From positions 1 through 36,660 of the forward strand of contig CALYPF010000018.1 of NCBI GenBank assembly GCA_945271245.1: a DNA stretch of 36,660 nucleotides, in the 5' to 3' direction. Positions 20,594 to 28,738 of the stretch are shown piece after piece. The DNA is from an uncultured Enterobacteriaceae bacterium. GTDB taxonomy: Bacteria > Pseudomonadota > Gammaproteobacteria > Enterobacterales > Enterobacteriaceae. The translations under genes were made by a program, and so were the position numbers. Position 1 is the stretch's first letter; the number at the start of each line of letters is the position of its first letter. The notes below the pieces were generated by a model. It did no database searches, was not told the DNA's origin, and saw only the letters and a list, made by a program, of their open reading frames with translations.

Positions 20594-21016
20594 AAGGCCT
20601 ACCTCCGGATAGCATCAGGGAAAAGCGGGACGAGTGCCGGGCAGGGATTATAAGAAAAATTGCGCTGATTGCCATCGCTGATTGTGACTCGGCCCTCGGG
20701 GATTTTACCGCTGCCGCGCTGCTTGCACAGGCAATCACCTTCCACAAGCTTAATTTACCGCTGGCGTACGGCCGACGCAGGATACATAAAGCCCGGCGCG
20801 CCTGGCCTGGAGATATCTGAAAGGTAGCGCATTGCGACGCTGCATATAACGATTATCTGCATCTGAATCGATATCCTCTGCAGCGCCATTACTGCAAGAC
20901 TGCGGGTAACTGCGGCGAGATAAAAAGGTTATGAGGCTTAGGGAGACTATATTTACGGTTGTGAACCCGCGGCAATTGATGGGAAAATGCCGTTTCAACT
21001 GATGCGAGGAGGAGCA
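20594..21016. other. Divergent spacer between ydgK and ydgJ, lacking blr and ydgT/cnu
   Basis: In E. coli this interval holds blr (41 codons) and cnu/ydgT (71 codons), both in the ydgK direction. I read the minus strand in all frames and find neither the Cnu residues (MTVQDYLLKFRKISSLESL, QVPQSVWRYVQ) nor a Blr-like membrane peptide. The longest frames are unrelated and out of context. The spacer holds the leaders of ydgK and ydgJ, with a TATAAT-like element on the minus strand near 20650. Confidence 0.55.
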
Positions 21017-22057
21017 ATGAGCGACAGCATTCGAGTAGGTCTCATCGGATATGGGTATGCCAGTAAAACGTTCCATGCTCCACTGATTGACGGTACGCCA
21101 GGCCTGGAGCTAGCGGCTATTACCAGCAGCGATGCCGGTAAGGTCACGGCCGACTGGCCGCAAATGCGGGTTATCGCCAGCCCGCAGGCGCTAATTACCG
21201 ATCCTGCAATCGACCTTATTGTTATCCCAACCCCCAATGATACGCATTTTCCGCTGGCGAAAGCCGCGCTGGAGGCGGGTAAACATGTGGTGGTTGATAA
21301 ACCCTTTACCGTGACGTTGTCACAGGCACGCGAACTGGATGCCCTGGCTAAAAGCCGGGGATTACTGCTTTCCGTGTTTCATAATCGGCGTTGGGATAGC
21401 GACTTTCTGACGTTAAAAACGCTGATTACCGAAGGCACTCTTGGTGAAGTTGCTTATTTGGAATCGCACTTTGATCGTTTTCGCCCTCAGGTGCGTGACC
21501 GCTGGCGCGAGCAATCGGGTATCGGAAGCGGTATCTGGTACGATCTGGCGCCGCATTTGATCGATCAGGCACTGGTGCTTTTTGGTCTGCCGGTCAGCCT
21601 GTATGTGGATTTGGCCCAGCAGCGGCCCGGCGCTAAAACGACCGACTATTTCCACGCGGTATTGAACTATCCCCAGCGCCGCGTGGTGTTGCATGCCAGC
21701 ATGCTGGTGGCCGCTCAGTCGGCGCGTTTCATTGCTCACGGCACGCGCGGGAGTTATGTGAAATATGGATTAGACCCTCAGGAAGATCGCCTGAAGGCGG
21801 GCGAACGACCGCCCCTGGAGGACTGGGGTTATGATATGCGTGACGGCATGTTAACGCTCGCCCAGGGCGATATCATGGCGGAGCAGCCGGTACTTTCGCT
21901 ACCCGGTAATTACCCGGCGTACTATGCTGGCGTGCGCGATGCGCTGAACGGACAGGCAGAAAACCCGGTACCGGCGAGCCAGGCGATTCGGGTCATGGAA
22001 ATTATTGAACTGGGCATTGAATCTGCTAAACACCGGGCAGTGCTGAATCTTATCTAA
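21017..22057 (+). CDS. ydgJ: YdgJ, Gfo/Idh/MocA-family oxidoreductase
   Basis: This 346-residue putative NAD(P)-dependent sugar-type dehydrogenase has a Rossmann N terminus (IRVGLIGYGYASKTFHAPLI, glycine pattern G-x-G-x-x-x-K). The motif EAGKHVVVDKPFTVT contains the Lys of the catalytic EKP/DKP motif, and the C-terminal domain includes DFLTLKTLI, SHFDRFRPQVRDRWRE and IWYDLAPHLIDQA. The in-frame ATG at 20987 is rejected: the ATG at 21017 has AGGAGGAG directly upstream and gives the family start MSDSIRVGLIGYG. The physiological substrate is not established. A GC-rich hairpin at 22076-22101 follows. Confidence 0.94.
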   Translation: MSDSIRVGLIGYGYASKTFHAPLIDGTPGLELAAITSSDAGKVTADWPQMRVIASPQALITDPAIDLIVIPTPNDTHFPLAKAALEAGKHVVVDKPFTVTLSQARELDALAKSRGLLLSVFHNRRWDSDFLTLKTLITEGTLGEVAYLESHFDRFRPQVRDRWREQSGIGSGIWYDLAPHLIDQALVLFGLPVSLYVDLAQQRPGAKTTDYFHAVLNYPQRRVVLHASMLVAAQSARFIAHGTRGSYVKYGLDPQEDRLKAGERPPLEDWGYDMRDGMLTLAQGDIMAEQPVLSLPGNYPAYYAGVRDALNGQAENPVPASQAIRVMEIIELGIESAKHRAVLNLI

Positions 22058-22075
22058 CTGAGCGGTTTAAGCGAG

Positions 22076-22101
22076 GCCGCGGCTGTTCCTCTCTCCGCGG
22101 C
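22076..22101 (+). terminator. Weak terminator-like hairpin after ydgJ
   Basis: GCCGCGG and CCGCGGC form a perfect 7-bp stem with a 12-base loop, 18 bp after ydgJ. The T-rich tail is poor (TTCCGTTCAGTTT). It lies in the convergent gap with add. Confidence 0.4.
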
Positions 22102-22165
22102 TTCCGTTCAGTTTAATGCGATACCTGCTGAATATATCGCCTGATTAAACACCGGTCTCACAGGC

Positions 22166-23167
22166 TTAATGCACGGCGCTTATTTTTTCGCGCAGCGCCT
22201 GTTTCTCCGCGGGCGTCATAAAAGCGATTTCCATACTATTGGCCTGCGCCTGCCTGATTTGCTCCGGGGAGAGGCCGGCCTGCGGCGCCGCGTGCTGATA
22301 TTCATGCTGAATATCTACGCCCTGAACCGACGGATCGTCGGTATTAATCGTGGCCAGAATGCCGTGTTCAAGGAACAGGCGCAGTGGATGATGCGCCAGC
22401 GAACTGACGGTGCTGGTTTGAATATTTGATGTCAGGCAGGATTCAATACCAATACGCCGATCGGCCAGAAAATCCATTAGCGCAGGATCTTCAATCGCTT
22501 TCACGCCGTGCCCGATACGCTCCGCGCCCAGCTCACGTATGGCCTGCCAGATGCTTTCCGGCCCTGCGGCTTCGCCGGCGTGCACGGTGATATGCCACCC
22601 GGCGTCGCGCGCCCGATTGAAATGGTCGAGGAACAGGCTACCCGGAAAGCCTAATTCATCACCCGCGAGGTCGAGCGCGGTAATGTTATTCCGATGCGCC
22701 AGCAAGGCGTTCAGTTCTTCTTTACAGGCAGCTTCACCATAGGTACGGCTTAAGATGCCGGTTAACCGCGCCTGAAGGCCCAGCTCGCGGCATCCTTGCG
22801 CGACGCCGTCAATCACTGCTTCAACCACGCCGGCAATCGGAAGACGGTGCGCCATAGCCATGTAGCGCGGGGAGAAGCGTAACTCGACGTAATGCAGGCC
22901 CTGAGCTACGGCATCTTCGACATTTTCATAGGCAACGCGACGGCAGGCCTCCAGTGAACCAAGAACCTTAACCCCCCAGTCCAGTCTGGCTAAGAAGCTG
23001 ACCAAATCCGGCTGCGTTTCGGTGACCTGAACGTACGGGCGCAGGGCGCTGAGCGTGTCAGCCGGTAACGGGAGGGCGAATTGACGGCCTAATTCAAGAA
23101 TCGTTTGCGCACGAATATTGCCGTCCAGATGACGATGAAGATCGAGCAGCGGTAAGGTGTGGTCCAT
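22166..23167 (-). CDS. add: Adenosine deaminase
   Basis: Add deaminates adenosine and deoxyadenosine to (deoxy)inosine in purine salvage. The 333-residue TIM-barrel metalloenzyme shows the zinc ligands His11 and His13 in DLHRHLDGN. Further motifs are the substrate loop HVGE-type [15 protein letters not shown] (catalytic Glu), [19 protein letters not shown], and the Asp pair [11 protein letters not shown]. coli Add has the same length and the same N-terminal LPLTDIHRHLDG pattern. It is convergent with ydgJ. The next gene upstream on this strand, malY, is separated from it by an IS200-like remnant, so add has its own control region at 23168-23300. Confidence 0.97.
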   Translation of the reverse strand: MDHTLPLLDLHRHLDGNIRAQTILELGRQFALPLPADTLSALRPYVQVTETQPDLVSFLARLDWGVKVLGSLEACRRVAYENVEDAVAQGLHYVELRFSPRYMAMAHRLPIAGVVEAVIDGVAQGCRELGLQARLTGILSRTYGEAACKEELNALLAHRNNITALDLAGDELGFPGSLFLDHFNRARDAGWHITVHAGEAAGPESIWQAIRELGAERIGHGVKAIEDPALMDFLADRRIGIESCLTSNIQTSTVSSLAHHPLRLFLEHGILATINTDDPSVQGVDIQHEYQHAAPQAGLSPEQIRQAQANSMEIAFMTPAEKQALREKISAVH

Positions 23168-23494
23168 ATTGCACTCCTGAGGTTAGCTTCTGGCCCGTTG
23201 CGTCGCTGGTATTATTGAATCAGCGGGGTTAACGAACTGTGTGTGGCACCGACGCATTTAAGATGTCGTAGCATAACAAAGTCTCAATCTGCGTAAATAC
23301 CAGCGAATAATTGCCTGGATACGTTTTGAAATATAATTTTTCATATTGGAACAACTTGAATAAGTAATAGCATTGCTTTCTAAGCAATTGTTGTATCGGA
23401 GTATTATTTTCAACTTACTAATTTTTAAAGAAATTTAAACAGTCATTTAAAAACTGGGCGCTGGATATTAAGGCGAAGAATCGTTTATAGTACG
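23168..23494. other. Upstream region of add, AT-rich, no gene seen
   Basis: This stretch holds the leader of add (reading left) and an AT-rich block at 23320-23460. I see no open reading frame of note and no clear operator. Confidence 0.5.
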
Positions 23495-23737
23495 CAAACG
23501 GAGAATCAGGGTATTACTCAGGTTCGCCCAATACGCGATGACACAGCATGCTGTAGTGGTTGCGTTTCTGGAAGAACAATCATGCCAAAGGATCGCAGGC
23601 GCGCTCTGCCGAAAGGGGGGAGCGAAGAATAGACCGTTTCAGCGCTTTATTTTTCGTGGGTAACGTCAATCGGCCCCGTGTTTGCCATGCAATGAGATAG
23701 CCGCCTCATTCACCAGCCTTCGGGCTGGTTTTTTATT
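23495..23737 (+). ncRNA. Candidate small RNA or short transcript ending at a strong terminator
   Basis: A TATAGT -10-like element lies at 23486-23491, with only a poor -35 (GGATAT, 17 bp upstream). The interval has no convincing reading frame and ends in the textbook terminator at 23712-23737. No annotated gene on the plus strand would need that terminator, which is why I suggest an RNA. The 5' end is a guess, and I do not recognise the sequence as a known family. Confidence 0.3.
23712..23737 (+). terminator. Strong intrinsic terminator (plus strand)
   Basis: ACCAGCC pairs with GGCTGGT around a TTCG tetraloop and runs into TTTTTTATT. It lies just left of the IS200-like remnant, and nothing upstream on this strand is a recognisable coding gene. 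Confidence 0.85.
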
Positions 23738-23751
23738 CTTAACTAAAAACT

Positions 23752-24366
23752 ACGTCCTGTGGACGTTGTTATCGACTCGGTTTTGGCTCTGCCTGTAAAA
23801 ACCCCCCACGCCAAAATCCCTGCCTGTTATCCCCACAACCGATAGGGAAATTAAACATGAGCAGGTTTCAAAGAGCTTCCCACCTACTGTGGCATTGTCA
23901 ATATCATATAGTCTGGACGCCTGAGTGCCGTTTCAGAATACTCAAAGGCAATGTTGGGAAGGAAGTGTATCGACAGATAGGGATACTCAGTGAGCAGTTA
24001 AAGCGCCAACTTATTGAATTAAACGACCAGTTAGAGCATGTGCATCTTCTGGTGAAAATACCGCCGAGGTTGTTAGGTATCAGAAGTGATGGGCCATCTG
24101 AAGGGCAGGACAGCAATAAGGCTCTTCAGTAAGTTTCCCTGCTTACTAAGCATACGCTATGGGGAAATCACTTCCGGGCAAAAGGGATGCCGCGTAGACA
24201 GCGCAGGTGTGAATGCAGAAATGATGCGTAAATACGTCAAGTATCAGGAAAAGCATGAAGTGGATGATAACAGCTATCGCTACATGAAGCGTTGAAGGGA
24301 AGGCTCCATGAGCCCGAACTCAGAGCGCCGCTTTGGGGCGTAAGCAAAACCGCCTTCTATGAAGGC
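23752..24366 (+). mobile_element. IS200/IS605-type insertion sequence remnant
   Basis: A decayed Y1-transposase gene lies between two end-type hairpins. The left one is ACGTCC-TGT-GGACGT (23752-23766). The right one is GCCTTC-TAT-GAAGGC (24352-24366). IS200-family elements have subterminal hairpins instead of inverted repeats and make no target duplication, which fits. Exact outer ends cannot be fixed by eye and may extend several bases beyond both hairpins. Confidence 0.8.
23857..24295 (+). pseudogene. tnpA: IS200-like transposase (TnpA, Y1 HUH), frameshifted
   Basis: The first frame (23857 to about 24075) reads MSRFQRASHLLWHCQYHIVW and onward, typical of the Y1 transposase of IS200-type elements. 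It includes the HUH pair His61/His63 in EHVHLL (24037-24045). The frame then shifts by +1 near 24072-24077: VSEVMGHLKGRTAIRLFSKFP continues from 24077 in the next frame. Between about 24160 and 24187 the residues GNHFRAKG appear only in a third frame, so two further compensating shifts are likely. The C-terminal part NAEMMRKYVKYQ keeps the catalytic Tyr region. Substitutions such as WTPECRF (usually WTPKYRF) add to the picture of an old, dead copy. Confidence 0.9.
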
Positions 24367-24685
24367 AGATGTTTACTTTTGTTTTCAAGCAATATGCCCG
24401 TGTCGGTGTCGGTAATCGTCAACCAGGCAGAGGCGTAGCGTTATTGCAGCTAACGCAGCTGACAAATCGGGCATATCTTCCAGCCATTAAAAGGCTAAAC
24501 CCTTTATGTATGGCCGACGCGTCAATTTTCCGTAGCGCTGCACCATGATATTAGATTGATTGTCATGTGTTAGGGGGAGCGCGGCGCAAGGGTATATAAG
24601 AGGGCGTTTACATTTATTGCGCCAACCGCCGGCGCAAACGCGTTCTGCTGCGGCTTGGGAGCGGCAGATGTACCGCTCCCGATAA
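24367..24685. other. Spacer between IS200-like remnant and malY
   Basis: No gene is seen. Two hairpins lie at the malY side: TTGCGCC/GGCGCAA (24617-24637) and the perfect 8-bp GGGAGCGG/CCGCTCCC (24657-24680). The rest has no recognisable feature and may include debris of the older add-malY junction. Confidence 0.5.
24657..24680 (-). terminator. Hairpin just after malY
   Basis: A perfect 8-bp stem with an 8-base loop lies 5 bp beyond the malY stop. There is no T-run on the minus strand, so it may protect the malXY mRNA end or assist termination together with the second hairpin at 24617-24637. Confidence 0.5.
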
Positions 24686-25867
24686 TTATGCGCCGGCGCG
24701 TAGGGTATGAATCCCGGCGATAAGCCTGCACACGCCATCTTCCAGTTTACTGCGCGGGCAGCCTGCATTCAGGCGCACGAAGCCGCTGCCTTCAGGGCCG
24801 TAGGTATATCCGGGCATTATCGCCACTTTTTGCTCTGCTATCAGGATGGTCTGGAGTTGATGCTCATCCAGTTTCAGAGGGCGTAAATCAAGCCATGCCA
24901 GATAGGTTGCCGCAGGCGGCTGCCACCTCAGCTCAGGAAATTCAGTATTTAATGTTTCGGCGACCCAGCGCAGATTCTCTTCCAGATAACCACGCAATGC
25001 ATCCAGCCAGGGCGCTCCATGACGATAAGCGGCAATATGGGCGACCAGCGCAAGCACCGCCGGAGATGATAATCCGTCGCGTCCTTTTAATGCATTGAGG
25101 TAATTCGCTCGCTCATCATCGCTGCTTATCATCCCGTAGGCTCCGGTCAGCGCCGGAATATTGAAGCTTTTAGACCCGGAAGTGAATAGCGCCCAGTCGC
25201 CTCGACCCACTTGGGTCCAGGGAATATGCTGGCGGCCGTTCCATACCATATCCATATGAATTTCATCGCTAATGACCCGAACACCGTGCCGTTCGCAAAG
25301 CTGCGCCATAGTATCCAGCTCTTCGCGGGTCCAGACTTTCCCCGTTGGATTATGCGGGCTGCAAAGCAGTAAAATCCGACAGCGCGGGCGGGATAGCAGA
25401 GTTTCAAGATTATCCATATCGCACAGCCATTCGTCGCCCCTCAGATATAACGGGGCGCTCAGCGCGTTGCGATCATTTCCGGCAATGGCCTTATAGAATG
25501 CATCGTAGGCAGGGGTATGAATAACGATTTCGTCTCCCGGCTCGCTCCACTGACGAATAAGCTGTGAAATCATATAGATAACGGAGGGGCCATAGACCAG
25601 CGTTTGTTCATTGATGTCGGTGGCGAATCGTTCACGATACCAGTGGGCTATTGCGCCGGTGAATTCAGGATTTTGCCAGCGGCTATATCCGAGCACGCCG
25701 TGCTGCAAACGTTGCTGGATCGCGGTGAGTATGCACGGCGCGGTAGGAAAATCCATATCGGAGATAGTAAATGGCAGTAAATCGGCGGCGCCAAAGCGAT
25801 CGGCGACATAATCCCACTGCGTACACCAGGTGCCGTGTCGGTCTGTGGTTTTAGAAAAGTCAAACAT
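24686..25867 (-). CDS. malY: MalY, PLP-dependent cystathionine beta-lyase and MalT-inhibiting protein
   Basis: MalY is an aminotransferase-fold C-S lyase that also binds and represses MalT, the activator of the maltose regulon. The 393-residue protein starts at ATG 25867 (MFDFSKTTDRHGTWCTQWDY), not at the longer in-frame start. Fold-type I motifs are LPFTISDMDFPTAP, the substrate loop VYGPSVIYMIS, CSPHNPTGKVW, ISDEIHMD, and the PLP-binding Lys233 in SGSKSFNIP (the same number as in E. coli). The C terminus has IMPGYTYGPEGSGFVRLNAGCP with the carboxylate-binding Arg. It follows malX by 46 bp, forming the malXY operon controlled by MalI. Confidence 0.96.
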   Translation of the reverse strand: MFDFSKTTDRHGTWCTQWDYVADRFGAADLLPFTISDMDFPTAPCILTAIQQRLQHGVLGYSRWQNPEFTGAIAHWYRERFATDINEQTLVYGPSVIYMISQLIRQWSEPGDEIVIHTPAYDAFYKAIAGNDRNALSAPLYLRGDEWLCDMDNLETLLSRPRCRILLLCSPHNPTGKVWTREELDTMAQLCERHGVRVISDEIHMDMVWNGRQHIPWTQVGRGDWALFTSGSKSFNIPALTGAYGMISSDDERANYLNALKGRDGLSSPAVLALVAHIAAYRHGAPWLDALRGYLEENLRWVAETLNTEFPELRWQPPAATYLAWLDLRPLKLDEHQLQTILIAEQKVAIMPGYTYGPEGSGFVRLNAGCPRSKLEDGVCRLIAGIHTLRAGA

Positions 25868-25913
25868 ATAACCTCGCAATACCTCCCCTGCGTTGCCGCA
25901 GGGGAGAAATAAA

Positions 25914-27503
25914 TCAGGCCTCAACGCTATTCATGAGCTGAGCCATTTCATCTTTAACGGACTGAACCTGAGGGCCAATCACAACCTGGAGATTGTGCTG
26001 GTTAAGCTGCACTACGCCGATTGCCCGTAGAGCCTTCAGCGCCGCGCTGTCTACTTTATCCATTTCTTTAACCGACAGACGCAGTCGGGTGATGCAGTTG
26101 TCCAGATTGGTGATGTTTTCCGCGCCGCCCAGTGCATCCAGCATTGCCGGCACATTATAGCCAGACTTACCGGTGGGAGCCGCGTTTACCTGTGCAGCCG
26201 CGGCAGGTTCGATATCACGTCCCGGCGTTTTCAGGTTGAAGCGTAAAATAGCGAAGCGGAACAGTGCGTAGTAGACCACGAACCAGATTACGGCCACTAC
26301 CGGCACCATATACCATTTGGTTGACAGGCCATGCAGGATGCCAAAGACCACGAAGTCGATAATATTGCCATCGGTATTCCCGATTGTGACACCCAGCACC
26401 GCCATCATGGTAAACCCAAGGCCAGTTAAGATCGCATGCAGGACATAGAGAACCGGAGCAACGAACAGGAATAAAAATTCCAGGGGTTCTGTCGTGCCGC
26501 CGACCACGCAGGCTATCACACCGGAGATAAGCAGCCCTTTGACTTTATGACGATTTTCAGGTCGTGCACAGTGGTACATGGCTAACGCAGCGCCGGGCAG
26601 GCCGCCGAGAAAGGACGGCATTTTACCCTGAGAAAGAAAACGCGTGGCGCTCTCGGAAAATCCGTGGGTTGTCGGGCAGCTTAACTGTGCCTGGAAGATG
26701 GTCAGCGCGCCGCTGACGCTATGACCACAGACGTCCAGCGTACCGCCTGCGTCGGTAAAACGAATCAGGGCAACTAAAATATGATGCAGCCCAAACGGCA
26801 GTAACAGGCGCTCACCGGTGCCGAAAATCATAGGGCCGAAATCGCCAGCGCCGTTAATCATATGCCCGAGCATGGCGATGCCTTTGGCGAAGGTTGGCCA
26901 AATTAGCGGAATAATCAGCCCAACAACGCCCAGTACCAGGGTAGTAATGATGGGAACAAACCGCGTGCCGCCAAAAAATGCCAGCGCATCCGGCAGTCGT
27001 ACCGCATGAAAGCGCTCGTGCAGTAAAAAGACCACAATACCGACGATAACCGCGCCGAGGATGCCGGTATCAATCGACTGGATCCCCAAAATAAATTGAA
27101 TATTATTGGCTTTTAAAATTGCGGCATCAGTGGTGGGCAGAATCCCTTTCGCCGTTAACCAAAAATTGATCGCGAGATTCATTACCGCGTAGCCAACGAA
27201 TCCGGCAAATGCTGCAACGCCTTTATTTTCTCGCGCCAGTCCTAATGGAATGGCAATACAGAACATCACGGGCAGAAAGCTAAACGCAAAGGAACCTATC
27301 TTGCTCATCCACGTAAAGAGTAACTGCAGCGGGGTGTTATCGAGGAACGGCAGCAGTGTAATTACATCATGGCTGCTTAGCGAACTGCCGATGCCAAGTA
27401 TAATGCCGCAGAAAGACAGCAGCGCGACCGGCAGCATGAACGTTTTTCCCAGGCTCTGGAAAAATTCCCAGAGGGTGATTTTTTGCGGTGAATTTGTCGC
27501 CAT
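25914..27503 (-). CDS. malX: MalX, PTS glucose/maltose-type enzyme IICB
   Basis: MalX is a PTS permease of the glucose family with fused IIC and IIB domains. In E. coli it can transport glucose or maltose when overproduced; its natural substrate is uncertain. With ATG at 27503 it has 529 residues. The IIC domain contains the family segments KIGSFAFSFLPVMFCIAIPLG, FGTGERLLLPFGLHHI and CVVGGTTEPLEFLFLF, the last carrying the GITE-like substrate motif. The IIB domain after residue about 440 carries the phosphorylated Cys470 in NLDNCITRLRL. The longer in-frame extension to 27596 would cross the MalI operator and is rejected. Confidence 0.95.
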   Translation of the reverse strand: MATNSPQKITLWEFFQSLGKTFMLPVALLSFCGIILGIGSSLSSHDVITLLPFLDNTPLQLLFTWMSKIGSFAFSFLPVMFCIAIPLGLARENKGVAAFAGFVGYAVMNLAINFWLTAKGILPTTDAAILKANNIQFILGIQSIDTGILGAVIVGIVVFLLHERFHAVRLPDALAFFGGTRFVPIITTLVLGVVGLIIPLIWPTFAKGIAMLGHMINGAGDFGPMIFGTGERLLLPFGLHHILVALIRFTDAGGTLDVCGHSVSGALTIFQAQLSCPTTHGFSESATRFLSQGKMPSFLGGLPGAALAMYHCARPENRHKVKGLLISGVIACVVGGTTEPLEFLFLFVAPVLYVLHAILTGLGFTMMAVLGVTIGNTDGNIIDFVVFGILHGLSTKWYMVPVVAVIWFVVYYALFRFAILRFNLKTPGRDIEPAAAAQVNAAPTGKSGYNVPAMLDALGGAENITNLDNCITRLRLSVKEMDKVDSAALKALRAIGVVQLNQHNLQVVIGPQVQSVKDEMAQLMNSVEA

Positions 27504-27556
27504 ACACGACTCCCTGATGGTTCGAAAAGAGGTTTCCGATAAATTATGGCGCCGAG

Positions 27557-27572
27557 GATAAAACGTTTTACC
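27557..27572. promoter_or_regulatory. MalI operator, malX side
   Basis: GATAAAACGTTTTACC matches the LacI-type MalI palindrome GATAAAACGTTTTATC except near one end. It lies 54 bp upstream of the malX start. A TGTGA half-site (minus strand, about 27581-27597) could belong to a weak CRP site beside it. Confidence 0.75.
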
Positions 27573-27635
27573 TAGTTTTATTGCGTACTCAGTCACAGAT
27601 TTAAAGCTATATGGCAGGCTTAATAGCGCCTAATA

Positions 27636-27651
27636 GATAAAACGTTTTATC
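27636..27651. promoter_or_regulatory. MalI operator, malI side
   Basis: GATAAAACGTTTTATC is a perfect 16-bp palindrome 25 bp upstream of the malI start. Its centre is 79 bp from the malX-side operator, so both genes can be repressed by MalI from one divergent control region. Confidence 0.85.
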
Positions 27652-27676
27652 TCTCACAAAATGCGAGTTCGGACAG

Positions 27677-28708
27677 ATGGCGTCAAGCAGGCGAATTACG
27701 ATTAACGACGTGGCGGAAGCAGCGGGAGTTTCTGTTAGCACTGTCTCGCTGGTACTTAGCGGCAAGGGGCGGATCTCCAGCGCCACCGGGCAGCGAGTAA
27801 ACGATGCGGTTGCCCGACTGGGGTTTGTGCGTAACCATCAGGCCGCCGCCCTGCGCGGCGGACAAAGCGGTGCAATTGGCCTGATTGTTCGCGATTTAAG
27901 CCATCCGTTCTACGCCGATTTGGCGGCAGGACTCAGTGAGGCGCTGGAGCAACAGGGGCGCATGCTGTTTCTGACCCAAAGCGGCAGCGGTGGTCAGTAC
28001 CGCCAGCGCTGTTTCGATAGCCTGCTGGCTCAGGGCGTTGATGGTATCGTTATCGCCGGAGGCGGTGATGACGGCGGCCTGCTGCGCGCGCAGGCAGAAC
28101 AACATCAAATACCGCTTATCTTTGCTTCTCGCGCGGCCTATCCGGATGAAACAGAAGCAGTGCGGCCGGATAATATGCAGGCGGCGCGTTTACTCACCGA
28201 ACATCTTATTTCACGCGGACATCAGCGCATTGCCTGGCTTGGTGGGCGAAGCGCGTCGCTTACGCGCGCCGAAAGGCTAGGCGGATTTTGCGCAACACTG
28301 ATGCAGTACGGGCTGCCATTTCATAGTGAATGGGTTTTAGAATGCGAAGCAACGCAGCGCGACGCTGCACGCCAGGTTGTGGCGCTGTTGCGGCATAATC
28401 CCACCATTACCGCAATTATTTGTCACGACAGTATCGCTGCGACGGGGGCATGGTTTGGGCTACTGCGCGCAGGGCGCTATAGCGGCGAAGGCGGAATGGA
28501 GAGCTATTTTGACAGTCAGATAGCGCTTGCGGCGTTTGCCGGCGTGCCTGAAGCGGCTTTAGATGATATTCCAGTAACCTGGGCGACGGCGCCAGCGCGC
28601 GATATTGGCCGCAGTGCGGCTGCGCATATTTTACAGTGGGGTAATGATAGAGCTAAAACGCCGGGATGCCATACGGTCCCGGCGCGTTTAGTACTGCATC
28701 AGGGATAG
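27677..28708 (+). CDS. malI: MalI, LacI-family repressor of malXY
   Basis: MalI represses malXY and itself. The 343-residue protein has an N-terminal LacI HTH and hinge (RRITINDVAEAAGVSVSTVSLVLSGKGRIS, residues 5-34), then the periplasmic-binding-protein-like core (GAIGLIVRDLSHPFYADLAAGL, VDGIVIAGG, IPLIFASRA, RPDNMQAARLLTEHLI). E. coli MalI has 342 residues. The ATG at 27677 has only a weak ribosome-binding site (GGACAG). The inducer is unknown. In E. coli the uid genes and hdhA lie between malI and ydgA; here malI is followed directly, 30 bp away and convergent, by ydgA. Confidence 0.95.
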   Translation: MASSRRITINDVAEAAGVSVSTVSLVLSGKGRISSATGQRVNDAVARLGFVRNHQAAALRGGQSGAIGLIVRDLSHPFYADLAAGLSEALEQQGRMLFLTQSGSGGQYRQRCFDSLLAQGVDGIVIAGGGDDGGLLRAQAEQHQIPLIFASRAAYPDETEAVRPDNMQAARLLTEHLISRGHQRIAWLGGRSASLTRAERLGGFCATLMQYGLPFHSEWVLECEATQRDAARQVVALLRHNPTITAIICHDSIAATGAWFGLLRAGRYSGEGGMESYFDSQIALAAFAGVPEAALDDIPVTWATAPARDIGRSAAAHILQWGNDRAKTPGCHTVPARLVLHQG

Positions 28709-28738
28709 CGCTCCCGATGCATTAAGTTTGCATATCCA

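Noticed and set aside
20750..21076. 108-codon minus-strand frame across the ydgK-ydgJ spacer as a ydgT remnant
   Set aside because: It contains RYMQ, faintly like the Cnu end WRYVQ, but the surrounding residues do not align, and it overlaps the ydgJ start.
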